From the NCBI GenBank assembly GCA_018609935.1, contig JAHENH010000049.1:1-14500 (forward strand): a DNA stretch of 14,500 bases. The letters are read 5' to 3'. The position numbers were made by a program, and so were the translations under genes. Source of the DNA: Halobacteriales archaeon (GTDB lineage Archaea; Halobacteriota; Halobacteria; Halorutilales; JAHENH01). The notes below the pieces were generated by a model that saw only the letters and a program-made list of their open reading frames with translations, searched no databases and had not been told where the DNA came from. Of this stretch, positions 1 to 6,496 are shown in pieces (the stretch's first letter is position 1; each line of letters starts with the position of its first letter).

Positions 1-193
1 AGGCAATATGTGGTTGTCTATTACTATCAAGTTCTAAAGAACTAAATAGATCTTCAGCAATCGGTCCAGTCTCTACAGTTTTATTTGTCCACTCACTCTG
101 TCCAAAACTAGGCTGTATATCTATACCTATACTAAGCAAAACCAAAAAACTTACTAGCCCAAATCTGAAAAACCAATTATTTATTTTAAACAT
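1..193 (-). CDS. 5' end of a secreted protein gene (partial, runs off the left edge)
   Basis: Reading the minus strand from the ATG at 193-191 gives 64 open codons to the window edge. The product starts MFKINNWFFRFGLVSFLVLL and continues with SIGIDIQPSFGQSEW, which is a classic signal peptide: a short basic start, a hydrophobic core of about 15 residues, and a likely signal-peptidase site near residue 31 (SFG-Q). The mature part ends, at the edge, with LDSNRQPHIA. That resembles the 'LDSNGNPHIAY' strand seen in secreted beta-propeller repeat proteins, but one repeat is too little for a family call. The signal peptide is what can be seen; the propeller is inference. No ribosome binding site is visible, consistent with the leaderless promoter just upstream. 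It is transcribed away from the next gene. Confidence 0.7.
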   Translation of the reverse strand, partial: MFKINNWFFRFGLVSFLVLLSIGIDIQPSFGQSEWTNKTVETGPIAEDLFSSLELDSNRQPHIA

Positions 194-208
194 TGATTAA
201 CAACTCTT

Positions 209-222
209 GAATATATAATTAA
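209..222 (-). promoter_or_regulatory. TATA box for the secreted protein gene
   Basis: On the minus strand the bases AATTATATAT lie about 23 nucleotides upstream of the ATG at 193. An archaeal TATA box centred about 26 bases before the transcription start would place that start at or next to the ATG, so the mRNA is probably leaderless. Judged by spacing and composition only; the background is AT-rich. Confidence 0.4.
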
Positions 223-361
223 ATAATTGTAAAAAATAACATAAAATTTCTGGAAAACCATATAAAAAGATGAATTAAAACTAAAAGCTAAAAACCAAAA
301 ATATATAAAACAACTTATATATTCTTATTCATAGGAAGAAATAATATGAAGCTATAGTATC

Positions 362-387
362 GATATATAATTTGGATATATAATTTG
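362..387. repeat. 13-bp tandem repeat, two perfect copies
   Basis: GATATATAATTTG occurs twice back to back (362-374 and 375-387). Each copy contains a TATA-like TATATAA. It lies about 110 bases upstream of the NuoF/SLBB-like gene, so it could mark duplicated promoter or operator sites, or be simple AT-rich slippage. Confidence 0.75.
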
Positions 388-495
388 TGAGGGTTTTAAA
401 AATGTTGATTTAGTTGTTTTATTTTTTTAATATTTGAAATATTGATAAATCTTTAATTAATCTGGTTTTTGTGGAGGGTTTCTTAAACTTATCAA

Positions 496-1587
496 GTGTA
501 TATATTGGTTATGGGGTCTAGTTTTGATTTGGGTGTGTCTTATATATCAGAGGCTATAAGGGATTGTGGTATATCGGGTGCAGGTGGTGCAGGTTTTCCT
601 ACCTATACAAAATGGAAAGATCTAGACAGTATAGATTATTTATTGATGAATCACCAAGACTCTGAGCCAAATTTTCATAAAGATAAATATTTATTTAAAA
701 AAAATACGGACAAGTATATAGAGTTGTTTGATTTTCTTTTGGATGATATACTTGATTTGGTGGTAGTTGGTGTCAAAGAAGTTAATAGGGAGAAATGGAT
801 GGAAGATATAGAGGAAAAGTTGGATCCAACTATATATCTACCAGAAGATCTACCGATAAATTTAGAGGATGAATTTGGTGTAGTTTTTGCATATACAGAA
901 AACCAGTATAAATATGGGATGGAAGGGCCACTATTAAAAGCAGTTTCAGGTACAACTATAGGTAAAGATGTACCTATGGATCATGGATGGATAGTTGATA
1001 ATACAGAAACATTATATAACATATATCAGGCTTTCAAACATCATGATCCAGTAGTAAATAAATATCTGCATATTGATGGAGAAAACATAGAATCCAGATT
1101 TATAAATGTCCCAATTGGATCTCCTATAATAGAAATTTTAGATAAATTTGGGATATCAAAAAAAGAAATAGATAGAAAAAACCTTACAGCCCTCGATGGT
1201 GGTCCAGGATGGTGTTTTGAAGTAGACATAGATACGTTTTCAGTGAGAAAAAATACAAACTGTATACTGTTGTTCGACAAAGAAACTGTAAAACAAAACA
1301 AAAAAGGAAACCACATAGATATAACAGATCAGTATAGCTGGAAAGACAAACAAAAAAACTCTCCTGTATCTATGAAGCCAAGTTTTGTACGTATACCTTT
1401 GATTACAAATCCAAACTATGAGGGAATAGTCTATAAGAGTATTCCTATAGTAGAAACTGGAGAGAAGATAAATAAAGGTGATAAGATATCAAAACCCAAC
1501 CAAGAGGGTTATAGTATCCCGAAACATGCTTCAATTTCAGGAAACATAACAGAAATAAACAACACAGAAATAGAAATAAGAGAATAA
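496..1587 (+). CDS. NuoF/PduS/RnfC-type flavin-binding SLBB protein without Fe-S motifs
   Basis: This 363-residue protein carries the flavin-loop motif of the complex I 51-kDa family near residues 28-40 (GAGGAGFPTYTKW), followed by NHQDSEPNFHKDKY, which matches the 'NGDESEPGTFKDRY' region of NuoF. A middle stretch around residues 190-245 looks like an SLBB segment, and GGPGWCFEVD follows. The last 64 residues (VETGEKINKGDKISKP, then PKHASISGNI) look like the RnfC/PduS barrel-sandwich-hybrid domain. The order, flavin fold then SLBB then C-terminal sandwich, is PduS-like, but there are only three scattered cysteines and no CxxCxxC, so no 4Fe-4S domain. It probably binds FMN and perhaps NAD(P)H as an electron-transfer partner; the substrate is unknown. 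I recall similar haloarchaeal proteins. The start is uncertain: GTG at 496, or ATG at 511 with the motif intact. Confidence 0.75.
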   Translation: MYILVMGSSFDLGVSYISEAIRDCGISGAGGAGFPTYTKWKDLDSIDYLLMNHQDSEPNFHKDKYLFKKNTDKYIELFDFLLDDILDLVVVGVKEVNREKWMEDIEEKLDPTIYLPEDLPINLEDEFGVVFAYTENQYKYGMEGPLLKAVSGTTIGKDVPMDHGWIVDNTETLYNIYQAFKHHDPVVNKYLHIDGENIESRFINVPIGSPIIEILDKFGISKKEIDRKNLTALDGGPGWCFEVDIDTFSVRKNTNCILLFDKETVKQNKKGNHIDITDQYSWKDKQKNSPVSMKPSFVRIPLITNPNYEGIVYKSIPIVETGEKINKGDKISKPNQEGYSIPKHASISGNITEINNTEIEIRE

Positions 1588-1670
1588 AAAATAGTTTTTT
1601 GAAGAAATAAATATAGGGCTTTGTTGTGGGTCTATTGTTATAAGATCTTTTCTTTGAGGATATAAAATCA

Positions 1671-1694
1671 GTTTTTTTATTTTTTTATTTTATT
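1671..1694 (+). terminator. T-tract terminator after the NuoF/SLBB-like gene
   Basis: A plus-strand run of T7-A-T7-A-T4 lies 84 bases past the stop codon at 1587. Archaeal transcription commonly ends at such T-rich tracts without a hairpin, and it separates this gene from the next plus-strand gene. Confidence 0.45.
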
Positions 1695-1831
1695 AAGTAT
1701 TTTATCTAATTTATTAGAAAGTCTAACGTTTTGGTTTGGAGGTTTAGTAGAAATTTTTTATTTATTTGATTGACTTTCATATTTTTCTCATAAGTATTTA
1801 TATAACTGGTGTTTTCATATTTACAAATTAC

Positions 1832-2366
1832 TTGGAAAAACTGTTTGCAGTAGCTTCTTTGTTGTTTTTGTTGGTTTTTAGTGTAGGTGCTGTCTCAACT
1901 GTATCAGCCCCAACTGAAAATTACAATTTGAGTGTTAATTTTGGACCAGCTAGTGCTGGGGGGGTCTGTAACGCTAGATGTTTCTGTAGATAATATATTA
2001 GTAATACAGATAACTGATATTCCTAATAATTGGGGATTACAGAGTAGCCAAGATGATAATGGTATACTTGTAAGAAATGATCCGGACAATGATGGACACA
2101 ACGAAAGTGTTAGTGGTGAGTCTTTAGATGATATAGATCTTGATACTTTATTACCACAGCTTAGTATAGGTGATGGTTCACTTTCTGATTGGATACGTAT
2201 GACAGATGATATAGATGAGGCATGTAAAAGACAAATAAATTTTCTACAGGATTACCCATTAATTCCAGATGGTGTGGATATACATGGTTATATATGTGAA
2301 GTAGAAAGTAATGCACTACGTAGACCCCATGAAAGGATTTCAGAAAAAATAAACACACGGGTATAG
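1832..2366 (+). pseudogene. Secreted protein gene with a +1 frameshift in a seven-G run
   Basis: Two overlapping frames form one protein. The first (TTG at 1832; MEKLFAVASLLFLLVFSVGA, then VSTVSA before PTENYN) is a clear signal peptide with an AxA-type cleavage site. It continues to FGPASAGG and then turns into nonsense (VCNARCFCR-stop) exactly at GGGGGGG, 1958-1964. Removing one G joins it to the second frame (SVTLDVSVDNILVIQITDIP onward), which runs to the stop at 2364-2366 and gives a protein of 177 residues. The mature part is acidic (DPDNDGHNESVSGESLDDIDLD) and rich in beta-type stretches at first, as in exported proteins of halophiles; I do not recognise the family. The lesion may be a real mutation, a slippery phase-variation tract, or a sequencing error. 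An in-frame TTG at 1766 would add 22 residues but spoil the signal peptide. Confidence 0.7.
1958..1964. other. G7 homopolymer at the frameshift point
   Basis: Seven consecutive G in a region that is otherwise strongly AT-rich. Six G would keep the secreted protein in frame; seven G ends it after nine further codons. Its position just after the signal peptide region is where ON/OFF slippage would switch off the whole mature protein. Confidence 0.85.
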
Positions 2367-2478
2367 ATATAAAATCTTTATCTGTCATAAAATAAAATTA
2401 TGAACTAACCTTATATATACATCTATAGTATACCAAATTTATGTTATAAACTAATATTTTAATTAGATAAATATATCT

Positions 2479-2613
2479 TTAAAAATTATGGATCTCTAAT
2501 ATATATTTTTCTATAATATATAGGATATAAGGGTTGGTTTTTATTTGTTTTTTTATTCCCTCCTCTATCTTTTTGTGTAGTGTGAAAAATTCTCCTTTTT
2601 GTGTTTTGTTTAT
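2479..2613 (-). pseudogene. C-terminal coding fragment, unrecognised
   Basis: On the minus strand 44 codons are open and end in TAA. The translation looks like real protein rather than noise: it contains KGEFFTLHKKIEEGIKKQIK followed by TNPYILYIIEKYILEIHNF, which would be two amphipathic helices. No ATG, GTG or TTG occurs in this frame after the upstream stop at 2614-2616, so if coding it is a 5'-truncated relic. The family is not recognised, and chance openness in AT-rich DNA cannot be excluded. Confidence 0.3.
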
Positions 2614-2674
2614 TTATTAAAAAATTTTTTATAAATATGTTGGTTGTATGTTTATTTTTTTTGTTGTTTTAAGA

Positions 2675-2691
2675 TAGAGTATATGTTTTTT
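2675..2691. promoter_or_regulatory. 17-bp element shared by both vapBC upstream regions (copy 1)
   Basis: TAGAGTATATGTTTTTT occurs here, 45 bases before vapB of pair 1, and again at 6894-6910 before vapB of pair 2. In both places a TGTTGG(T)nGTATGTTT stretch lies within about 40 bases, on the left here (from 2639) and on the right in the other copy. It may be a common regulatory site or the mark of a shared origin of the two cassettes. Confidence 0.4.
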
Positions 2692-2735
2692 GCTACAAAA
2701 AAAGATTTTTGTGTACCTATACCTATACATAATCT

Positions 2736-2960
2736 ATGAGTAGGAATATCTCCATATCAGATGAAGTATATGAAAAATTAAAAAGAGAAAAAGGAGATAA
2801 AAGTTTTAGTGAAATAATAGAAGAAAAAATAGAAAGCGGTGGAAAAATAATTGATGTAGTTGGAATGGAGGTTTTAGATAAAAAAACATATAGAGACATA
2901 AAGGATGATATAGAGGAAATGAGCCAAGGCACATCTAAACGATTAGATGAAGATACTTGA
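2736..2960 (+). CDS. vapB: VapB-type antitoxin (VapB_antitox / DUF217 family)
   Basis: This 74-residue protein starts MSRNISISDEVYEKLKREKG and continues DKSFSEIIEEKI, the hallmark N-terminus of the archaeal DUF217/VapB antitoxin family: a beta strand and helix expected to form a ribbon-helix-helix DNA-binding dimer. The C-terminal half is charged (DDIEEMSQGTSKRLDEDT), as in the toxin-embracing tails of such antitoxins. Its end overlaps the start of the PIN-domain toxin by 14 bases, so the pair is translationally coupled. VapB would neutralise VapC and, with it, repress their shared promoter. The family assignment is firm; autoregulation is inferred from the family and the possible operator just upstream. 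Confidence 0.88.
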   Translation: MSRNISISDEVYEKLKREKGDKSFSEIIEEKIESGGKIIDVVGMEVLDKKTYRDIKDDIEEMSQGTSKRLDEDT

Positions 2961-3366
2961 TACAGCAGTTTTGATAGATATAGATAGAGGAGGGAAAAAC
3001 ATAGAGAAAAAAGCAAAAAAACTAGACAAGGAGGGAAAACACGTGATAAGTACTGTCTCAGTAACCGAGCTCTATTTTGGAATAGAGAAAAAATATCAGA
3101 AAGAAACACAGAGATATAAAAAAGCAAAAACAGACCTAGACAAACTTCTTTCTAGATTTAAGATAAAAGAAATAAATAGATCTATAGCTATACATGCATC
3201 TAAAATTATGTCAAACCTTAAAAGTAGAGGATTACAACTAAATGATCTTCATGATATCTATATTGGAGCTACAGCTAAAACAGAAAAACTTACTGTATTA
3301 ACAACAAATATATCACATTTCGAAAGAATACAGGGAGTAGAAGTAGAAAACTGGAAAAACTTTTAG
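2947..3366 (+). CDS. vapC: VapC-type PIN-domain toxin, pair 1
   Basis: This 139-residue PIN-domain ribonuclease carries the acidic residues expected for Mg2+-dependent RNA cleavage: D5 in MKILDTAVLID, E41 in VSVTELYFGIEKK, and D103 in LHDIYIGATA, followed by the VLTTNISHFERI strand near residues 117-128. Length and motif spacing match ordinary VapC. It overlaps vapB by 14 bases (ATG inside the vapB frame), the standard coupled arrangement. The target RNA, usually tRNA or rRNA for this family, cannot be read from the sequence. The gene looks intact. It ends in TAG, and a hairpin and a triple T-rich repeat follow before the convergent tfb gene. Confidence 0.9.
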   Translation: MKILDTAVLIDIDRGGKNIEKKAKKLDKEGKHVISTVSVTELYFGIEKKYQKETQRYKKAKTDLDKLLSRFKIKEINRSIAIHASKIMSNLKSRGLQLNDLHDIYIGATAKTEKLTVLTTNISHFERIQGVEVENWKNF

Positions 3367-3374
3367 GGGATAAT

Positions 3375-3391
3375 AAATGTTAACAACATTT
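3375..3391. repeat. Short inverted repeat after vapC
   Basis: AAATGTT and AACATTT form perfect 7-bp arms around AAC, starting nine bases past the vapC stop codon. It may stabilise the vapC mRNA 3' end, with termination at the T-rich repeats that follow. Confidence 0.5.
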
Positions 3392-3440
3392 TAGTCTTAG
3401 ATATAGATATATCTAAATTACCTTTGGAAGGATTTTTAGT

Positions 3441-3500
3441 GTTTTTTGTTTTTTTATAGTGTTTTTTGTTTTTTTATAGTGTTTTTTGTTTTTTTATATT
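3441..3500 (+). terminator. Three tandem 20-bp T-rich repeats, probable vapBC terminator
   Basis: The unit GTTTTTTGTTTTTTTATAGT is repeated at 3441-3460 and 3461-3480 and nearly so at 3481-3500 (one change near its end). In the plus direction these are three successive T6/T7 tracts, as expected for an archaeal terminator behind vapC. The third copy overlaps the end of the convergent tfb gene and supplies its ATA-TAA ending, so the repeat serves as the boundary between the two transcripts. A related T6-G-T7 tract occurs at 6851-6864. Confidence 0.65.
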
Positions 3501-4471
3501 GTTGCGTCTACTGCTTCTGCTTGTTCTTGGTATCTGTTTCTTATTGTTACCTTTGATATATTTGAGACTTTTGCTATTTCTCTTTGTGTTTTCTTTTCTC
3601 CACATAGTATGCTTGCTAGGTATATTGCTGCTGCTGCGTATCCTTTTGGTGATTTTCCGCTTAGTAGTCCTTTTTCTGCTGTTTTTTGTATTATCTCTGT
3701 TGCTTTTTGTTGTACCTCCTCACTAAGACCTAATTTACTAGCATATTTTGGTATGTATTCTGATGGATCTACCGGTGCAATCTTTAATCCGAGCTCTCTT
3801 TCTATGTATCTATAAGTTCTTGCAAGTTCTCTTTTATCTACTCTTGATGCATCTGCGATTTCATCTTGTGATATTGGTATTTTGTCTTGTTTACATGCAG
3901 CATATAATGCACTAGATGCCACGCCCTCAATGCTGCGTCCTGGTAGTAGTTCTTTGTCTAGTGCTTTTCTGTATATCATGGTTGCTACTTCTTTTGTGCT
4001 TTCTGGTATGTCTAGACTACTTGCCATTCTGTTTATTTCTCCTAGGGCGAATTGTAGGTTTCTTTCTTTTGAGTTTTTTGTTCGTATGCGGTTTTGCCAT
4101 TTTCTTAGACGATCCATTAGTTGTTTTTGGCTGGTTGATAGTGATTGGCCGAATGCATCCTGGTTTTTGTAGTCTATATGTGTTGTTAGTCCTTTATCAT
4201 GCATTGTTTTTGTCATTGGGGCTCCTACACGTGATTTTTGTTGTGTTTCTTTTGTGCTAAATCCTCTCCAATCTGGGCCGTGATCTATTTGTTCTTGTTC
4301 TACTACTAGTCCACAACTATCACAGACTAGTTCGGCCTGTTTTTCATTTTGTATCAGGTTTTGGCTTCCACATTCTGGACAGCTCAACTCTTCTTTTTGC
4401 CCTCCCCCTTCTTCTTGTTTTTCTTTTTCTTGTTGTTTTTGTTTTTGTTGTTTTTTGGTTTGTTTTTCCAT
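3494..4471 (-). CDS. tfb: Transcription initiation factor IIB
   Basis: This 325-residue protein is an archaeal TFB, which binds the TATA/BRE-bound TBP complex and recruits RNA polymerase. A zinc ribbon uses C31-C34 (CPECG) and C50-C53 (CDSCG). The B-reader region (DHGPDWRGF, then RVGAPMTKTMHDKGLTTHID, about residues 64-100) follows, then two cyclin repeats at about 120-220 (LQFALGEINRMASSLDIP, GRSIEGVASSALYAACKQ) and 235-315 (GLLSGKSPKGYAAAAIYLAS, TQREIAKVSNISKVTIRNRY). These match haloarchaeal TFBs closely. The N-terminal 25 residues are an unusual Lys/Gln/Glu-rich tail (KKQQKQKQQEKEKQEE) before the zinc ribbon. Halophilic archaea often carry several TFBs; whether this is the main one is unknown. 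It converges with vapBC and has its own promoter. Confidence 0.95.
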   Translation of the reverse strand: MEKQTKKQQKQKQQEKEKQEEGGGQKEELSCPECGSQNLIQNEKQAELVCDSCGLVVEQEQIDHGPDWRGFSTKETQQKSRVGAPMTKTMHDKGLTTHIDYKNQDAFGQSLSTSQKQLMDRLRKWQNRIRTKNSKERNLQFALGEINRMASSLDIPESTKEVATMIYRKALDKELLPGRSIEGVASSALYAACKQDKIPISQDEIADASRVDKRELARTYRYIERELGLKIAPVDPSEYIPKYASKLGLSEEVQQKATEIIQKTAEKGLLSGKSPKGYAAAAIYLASILCGEKKTQREIAKVSNISKVTIRNRYQEQAEAVDATI

Positions 4472-4497
4472 TATATTTAATATATAGGAAGTGTAAC

Positions 4498-4506
4498 TAT
4501 TTAAAA
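4498..4506 (-). promoter_or_regulatory. TATA box of tfb
   Basis: On the minus strand TTTTAAATA, preceded by purine-rich AAAG that could serve as the BRE, is centred about 31 bases upstream of the tfb ATG. That predicts a transcription start about five bases before the ATG and hence almost no leader. No Shine-Dalgarno sequence is needed or clear. Confidence 0.55.
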
Positions 4507-4647
4507 CTTTCTTTATCTATAGTGAATATAGTGTCTAAAAACCAACAAACAAAAAACCAACAAAAAACAATAAACCACCCTAACTAACACCAAACAAATC
4601 TTTCCATATTTATAAACAGATAACATATTATAGATCCTATAAGATAT

Positions 4648-4728
4648 ATGAAAGAAATTCTATACTTAATAATATTCATATCTACAGCAATACTAGGATA
4701 CCTACTACTCAAATACACAAGAACATAA
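4648..4728 (+). CDS. 26-residue single-span membrane peptide
   Basis: ATG at 4648 opens a 26-codon frame. The peptide starts MKEILYLIIFISTAILGYLL and ends LKYTRT: a short charged start, one hydrophobic span of about 18 residues, and a basic end, so N-out/C-in topology is likely by the positive-inside rule. Support for it being real comes from a second, decayed copy at 6235-6288 that keeps the GYLLLKY block with only a silent TAC/TAT change. GATCCTATAAG just upstream may be its TATA box, though close. No family is recognised; function unknown, perhaps a membrane-subunit accessory or a toxin-like peptide, neither of which the sequence proves. Confidence 0.5.
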   Translation: MKEILYLIIFISTAILGYLLLKYTRT

Positions 4729-4970
4729 AAAAAATAAACTAAAAACACTATTTTTAAAAACGATATTATAGATTATATTATTTTTCATTATATCATATAC
4801 ATAATAAATGGATTCAATCAAGTTTATCAAGTCTATAAATATATATAACACCTAAAATAAGACTTAAACTTTCTATATAATTTATATTCGAAAAATTATT
4901 TAGAGTTATATAAAAAACTATATACAAATAACTCATATAATTCGAAACTCTAACTAGTATATATTATATA

Positions 4971-5839
4971 ATGGAAAATTATACATTGATAACAGGTGCT
5001 ACTAAGGGTATAGGTTTTGAATTAGCTAGACAGTTTGGAAAAGATGGAAACAATATAGTTTTGGTTGCAAGAAACAGACTAAGACTACAAAATAAATCAC
5101 AAAGACTTGAAAAAGAATATGGAATTAAAACAAAAATGATATCTAAAGATCTCTCAAAACCAACTTCACCAAAAGAACTATACAGAGAAATAGAAAACAG
5201 AGACTAAGACTACAAAATAAATCACAAAGACTTGAAAAAGAATATGGAATTAAAACAAAAATGATATCTAAAGATCTCTCAAAACCAACTTCACCAAAAG
5301 AACTATACAGAGAAATAGAAAACAGAGATATAAAGATAGACAACCTTGTAAATAATGCGGGAAATGTAATAAAAGGAGATTTCTTGGATTTAGACATGGA
5401 GACACAAAGAGATATGATACAGCTAAACCTTGTGTCTTTAACAGAACTAACAAACCTTTTTGGAAAAGAAATGGAAAAAAGGGAAGGTGGAAACATATTA
5501 AATGTAGCCTCTATAGCTTCAGTATATCCCATCCCAAAACTTGCAGTATATTCAGCCACAAAATCATATGTCCTAAGTTTTTCTATAGCAATACAAAACG
5601 AATTTCCAGACAAAATAAATGTCACAGCTTTGTGTCCTGGATATACAGATACAGACCAAATAGATACAGATAGAGAACTGCTCGATCCAAAAAAAGTAGC
5701 TAAACAGGGATTTGAAGCTATGAAAAACAAAGAAACAATAGTAATACCAGGAAACATAAAACACAAACTAGCATTCCAACTACCAAGAATACTAACTAAA
5801 AATAGAACAGCAATACTAGTAAAAAAATATATAGAATAA
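4971..5839 (+). pseudogene. Short-chain dehydrogenase/reductase gene broken by a 125-bp tandem duplication
   Basis: The 5' part (4971-5207) starts MENYTLITGATKGIGFELAR with the TGxxxGIG nucleotide-binding motif at residues 8-15, then stops. The rest is open in another frame from copy 2 of the duplication to 5839. Deleting one 125-bp copy gives 247 continuous residues, the usual SDR length, with NNAG at 86-89, catalytic S139, Y152 and K156 (YSATK) and CPG near 180-182. So the ancestral gene was a complete classical NAD(P)H-dependent SDR oxidoreductase; the substrate cannot be told. As sequenced, the first frame yields 78 residues without an active site. A downstream ATG at 5261 could give a 192-residue product that has the catalytic residues but lacks the nucleotide-binding motif. 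The rest of the coding sequence shows no other damage, so the lesion is recent, or an assembly artefact. Confidence 0.9.
5076..5325. repeat. Perfect 125-bp tandem duplication inside the dehydrogenase gene
   Basis: 5076-5200 and 5201-5325 are identical. Each begins AGACTAAGAC and ends GAAAACAG. The base triplet AGA is present at the start of copy 1 and just after copy 2 (5326-5328), which is the microhomology expected from replication slippage or end joining. Since 125 is not a multiple of three, the reading frame shifts and a TAA appears at 5205-5207. Confidence 0.97.
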
Positions 5840-6005
5840 AAACAAAGCTTTGACTTTAAACTAAAACCGGATGTATAAATTAAAATTATATTTATATATT
5901 AGTATTTTTCATCAATATATCTATACAAAATATTTTTAAAACATATTTTTTGAAAAATAAACTAATTATTCTTGTTTTTTTTATACATATTTTATAGATA
6001 TTTAT

Positions 6006-6170
6006 TCATTTGTTTTTTATTTTTATTTTTATTTTTATTTTTTTAGTGTTTTTATTGTAGGGTTTGTCTAGTTCGTCTGTAATCTCTATTCTGTCTATAA
6101 AACTGTATTTTTTAGCCATATCCACGTATTGGTTTGTCTGGTTTCTATTTTGTTCTGTGGCCCCTAGTTT
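6006..6170 (-). pseudogene. C-terminal fragment ending in a lysine/isoleucine microsatellite
   Basis: On the minus strand 54 codons are open and end in TGA. The translation contains GATEQNRNQTNQYVDMAKKY, then SFIDRIEITDELDKPYNKNT, which looks like genuine soluble protein, and finishes with alternating I-K residues encoded by a hexanucleotide repeat. An ATG at 6119-6117 would give 37 residues, but coding-like sequence continues upstream of it to a stop at 6171-6173, so this is more likely the tail of a lost gene. The family is not recognised. The I-K tail suggests that repeat expansion destroyed the original end. Confidence 0.35.
6013..6045. repeat. (TTTTTA)n microsatellite
   Basis: A residues occur at 6019, 6025, 6031 and 6037 in a T run, giving a period of exactly six. 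In the minus direction it encodes alternating Ile and Lys. Confidence 0.85.
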
Positions 6171-6234
6171 TTATTTATTATTTAAGACTTGTTTTCTTAG
6201 ATATGTTATCTATCAACGGGTTTTATTAGTCTAA

Positions 6235-6288
6235 AATATATCTATAGCCCTAGCAGGATATCTACTACTCAAATATATAAGAGTATAA
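6235..6288 (+). pseudogene. Decayed copy of the 26-residue membrane peptide gene
   Basis: The reading frame NISIALAGYLLLKYIRV-stop matches the last 16 residues of the small peptide at 4648-4728 (ISTAILGYLLLKYTRT) at 11 positions, and about 41 of 51 aligned bases are the same. Several differences are C-to-T changes, some silent. A TAA at 6232-6234 lies directly before this frame and no start codon remains, so it cannot be made as it stands. Weak similarity seems to continue past both stop codons. Confidence 0.55.
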
Positions 6289-6496
6289 AAATATACTAAA
6301 CGTGGTGTTTTTGAAAAATATTTTTTTAGGCTGTATTTTTTTAGATAGCTATTTTATAAAAAATAATAAATAATTAATATTTATTCTTAGTTCTGCTGGA
6401 AAGATTGTTTTTATGTTTTTAGTCTATATATCTAAAAATCCTTCTTTGTTTAGTGGTTTATTTTTATGTTAATACTGTGTAGTATTATATTGTAAT

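Larger units (their letters stand above)
194..495. other. Divergent intergenic region
   Basis: About 300 bases without a gene separate two divergently transcribed genes. The region holds the minus-strand TATA box near 215, a 13-bp tandem repeat at 362-387, and a small AT hairpin at 429-443 (7-bp arms AATATTT/AAATATT around one G). A purine-rich GGAGGG at 474-479 could be a Shine-Dalgarno sequence, but it lies about 17 bases before the chosen GTG start, which is too far to be sure. A TATA-like CTTTAATTAAT near 451 is the best plus-strand promoter candidate. Confidence 0.5.
2367..2735. other. AT-rich intergenic region upstream of vapBC pair 1
   Basis: This stretch contains no intact gene. It has a minus-strand coding-like fragment (2479-2613), several T-rich tracts (for example 2549-2562), and near the right end a 17-bp element (2675-2691) shared with the upstream region of the second vapBC pair. 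The last 25 bases hold TGTACCTATACCTATACA (2712-2729), in which TGTA and TACA form an imperfect inverted repeat around a duplicated CCTATA; it could be a VapB operator. Confidence 0.5.
4472..4970. other. Divergent region between tfb and the dehydrogenase gene
   Basis: About 500 bases hold the tfb promoter, one 26-codon membrane-peptide gene (4648-4728), and the promoter region of the dehydrogenase gene, where CATATAATTC (around 4934-4943) lies about 30 bases before the ATG at 4971. The rest is AT-rich sequence in which I see no further gene or RNA. Confidence 0.5.

Noticed and set aside
1932..2366. Separate gene starting at the ATG at 1932
   Set aside because: That start would give a protein beginning MLILDQLVLGG with no signal peptide, while the upstream frame gives a clean signal peptide that joins it at the G run; one broken gene fits better than two.
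3441..3500. CRISPR-like repetition
   Set aside because: The three 20-bp units are directly adjacent with no spacers and are simple T-rich sequence.
3466..4260. Several long hydrophobic plus-strand reading frames opposite tfb
   Set aside because: They are antisense shadows: lysine/glutamate-rich minus-strand codons read backwards as leucine, phenylalanine and serine. The tfb frame explains the whole stretch.
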